Assembly (NCBI RefSeq): GCF_001620055.1
Contig: NZ_LQGY01000003.1
Coordinates: forward strand, 1 to 53,967
Reading direction: 5' to 3'
DNA: 53,967 bases
Source: Agromyces sp. NDB4Y10
Lineage (GTDB): Bacteria > Actinomycetota > Actinomycetes > Actinomycetales > Microbacteriaceae
Part shown: positions 53,904-53,967 of the stretch, one piece after another
Layout of the letters: each line of letters starts with the position of its first letter
Numbering within the stretch: the first letter of the stretch is position 1
Position numbers and translations under genes: made by a program
Notes under the pieces: generated by a model
What the model saw: the letters and a program-made list of their open reading frames with translations, nothing else
Told to the model about the DNA's origin: nothing
Databases searched by the model: none

Positions 53904-53967
53904 CCGCCGTCCGCCCCGACGCCGGCGCCCGCACTTCGTCCGGACCGACGGCGGAGGCCGCCGCGAG
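53900..53967 (+). CDS. Partial gene, likely second FecCD permease
   Basis: GTG 53900 overlaps the preceding stop (GTGA) and the frame stays open for 22 codons to the right edge. It encodes a polar Ala/Thr/Pro-rich N-terminal tail. Siderophore operons usually carry two permease genes in tandem, so this is the probable partner, but the visible part has no diagnostic sequence. Confidence 0.5.
   Translation, partial: MTAVRPDAGARTSSGPTAEAAA

Overview
This window looks like a stretch of chromosome from a high-GC actinomycete of the family Microbacteriaceae, with an Agromyces-like genus the best guess. The grounds are roughly 70% GC, an mtrA-mtrB-lpqB operon, WhiB1, a fused KGD/SucA protein of 1,300 residues, GuaB1, and GTG starts with many genes lacking a Shine-Dalgarno site. 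I see no rRNA, tRNA, CRISPR array, insertion sequence, phage gene or replication origin. No gap between genes exceeds about 300 bases, and coding style is uniform throughout, so nothing suggests a recent island.

Layout. 0-1.7 kb: two leftward membrane-protein genes. 1.8-10.4 kb: mtrA-mtrB-lpqB, comF, hpf and secA, all rightward. 10.5-13.4 kb: a membrane adenylate cyclase, an Rv3235-family protein, an unknown conserved protein and a small HTH protein. 13.5-18 kb: orphan CpaB-like and CpaE-like proteins, a PdtaS-type histidine kinase, whiB1 and a small membrane protein. 18-22 kb: bcp, the overlapping aroA-rsgA pair, and the redox sigma/anti-sigma pair sigR-rsrA. This first 20 kb keeps the gene content of the Mycobacterium tuberculosis Rv3219-Rv3246 region, rearranged. 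22-30 kb: an MMPL exporter, kgd/sucA and guaB1. 30-33 kb: two CNNM/CorC-type metal transporters behind a candidate leader peptide, then a VOC protein. 33-38 kb: an OYE-family reductase divergent from nnrD, a GT87-like membrane glycosyltransferase, a thiamine-binding protein and an MFS exporter. 38-41.4 kb: a histidine kinase, an unknown membrane protein and a LuxR regulator in one operon. 41.5-44.2 kb: metX and metY. 44.2-53.9 kb: accessory metabolism (acyltransferase, SDR, K+ channel, phosphoribosyltransferase, S51 peptidase, uracil-DNA glycosylase, GNAT, amidase) and, at the right edge, an iron-regulated siderophore uptake operon.

Working together. MtrAB-LpqB couples envelope and cell-cycle signalling. 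SigR-RsrA is a thiol-stress switch with an apparent self-promoter. MetX and MetY make homocysteine from homoserine. The siderophore-interacting protein and FecCD permease sit under a DtxR/IdeR-type box that overlaps the first start codon.

Most unusual signals. (1) A 25-codon ORF beginning Met-Asp-Asp-Pro-Pro in front of the CNNM operon, with a hairpin that would hide the CNNM Shine-Dalgarno site. (2) A heptamer, GGATGCC, present about once per kb on either strand and forming the arms of several terminator hairpins. (3) A textbook sigma-R promoter and two alternative starts for sigR. (4) Some 18 genes with a -10-like hexamer 6-8 nt before the start codon, implying widespread leaderless transcripts. 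All regulatory readings are from sequence inspection only.
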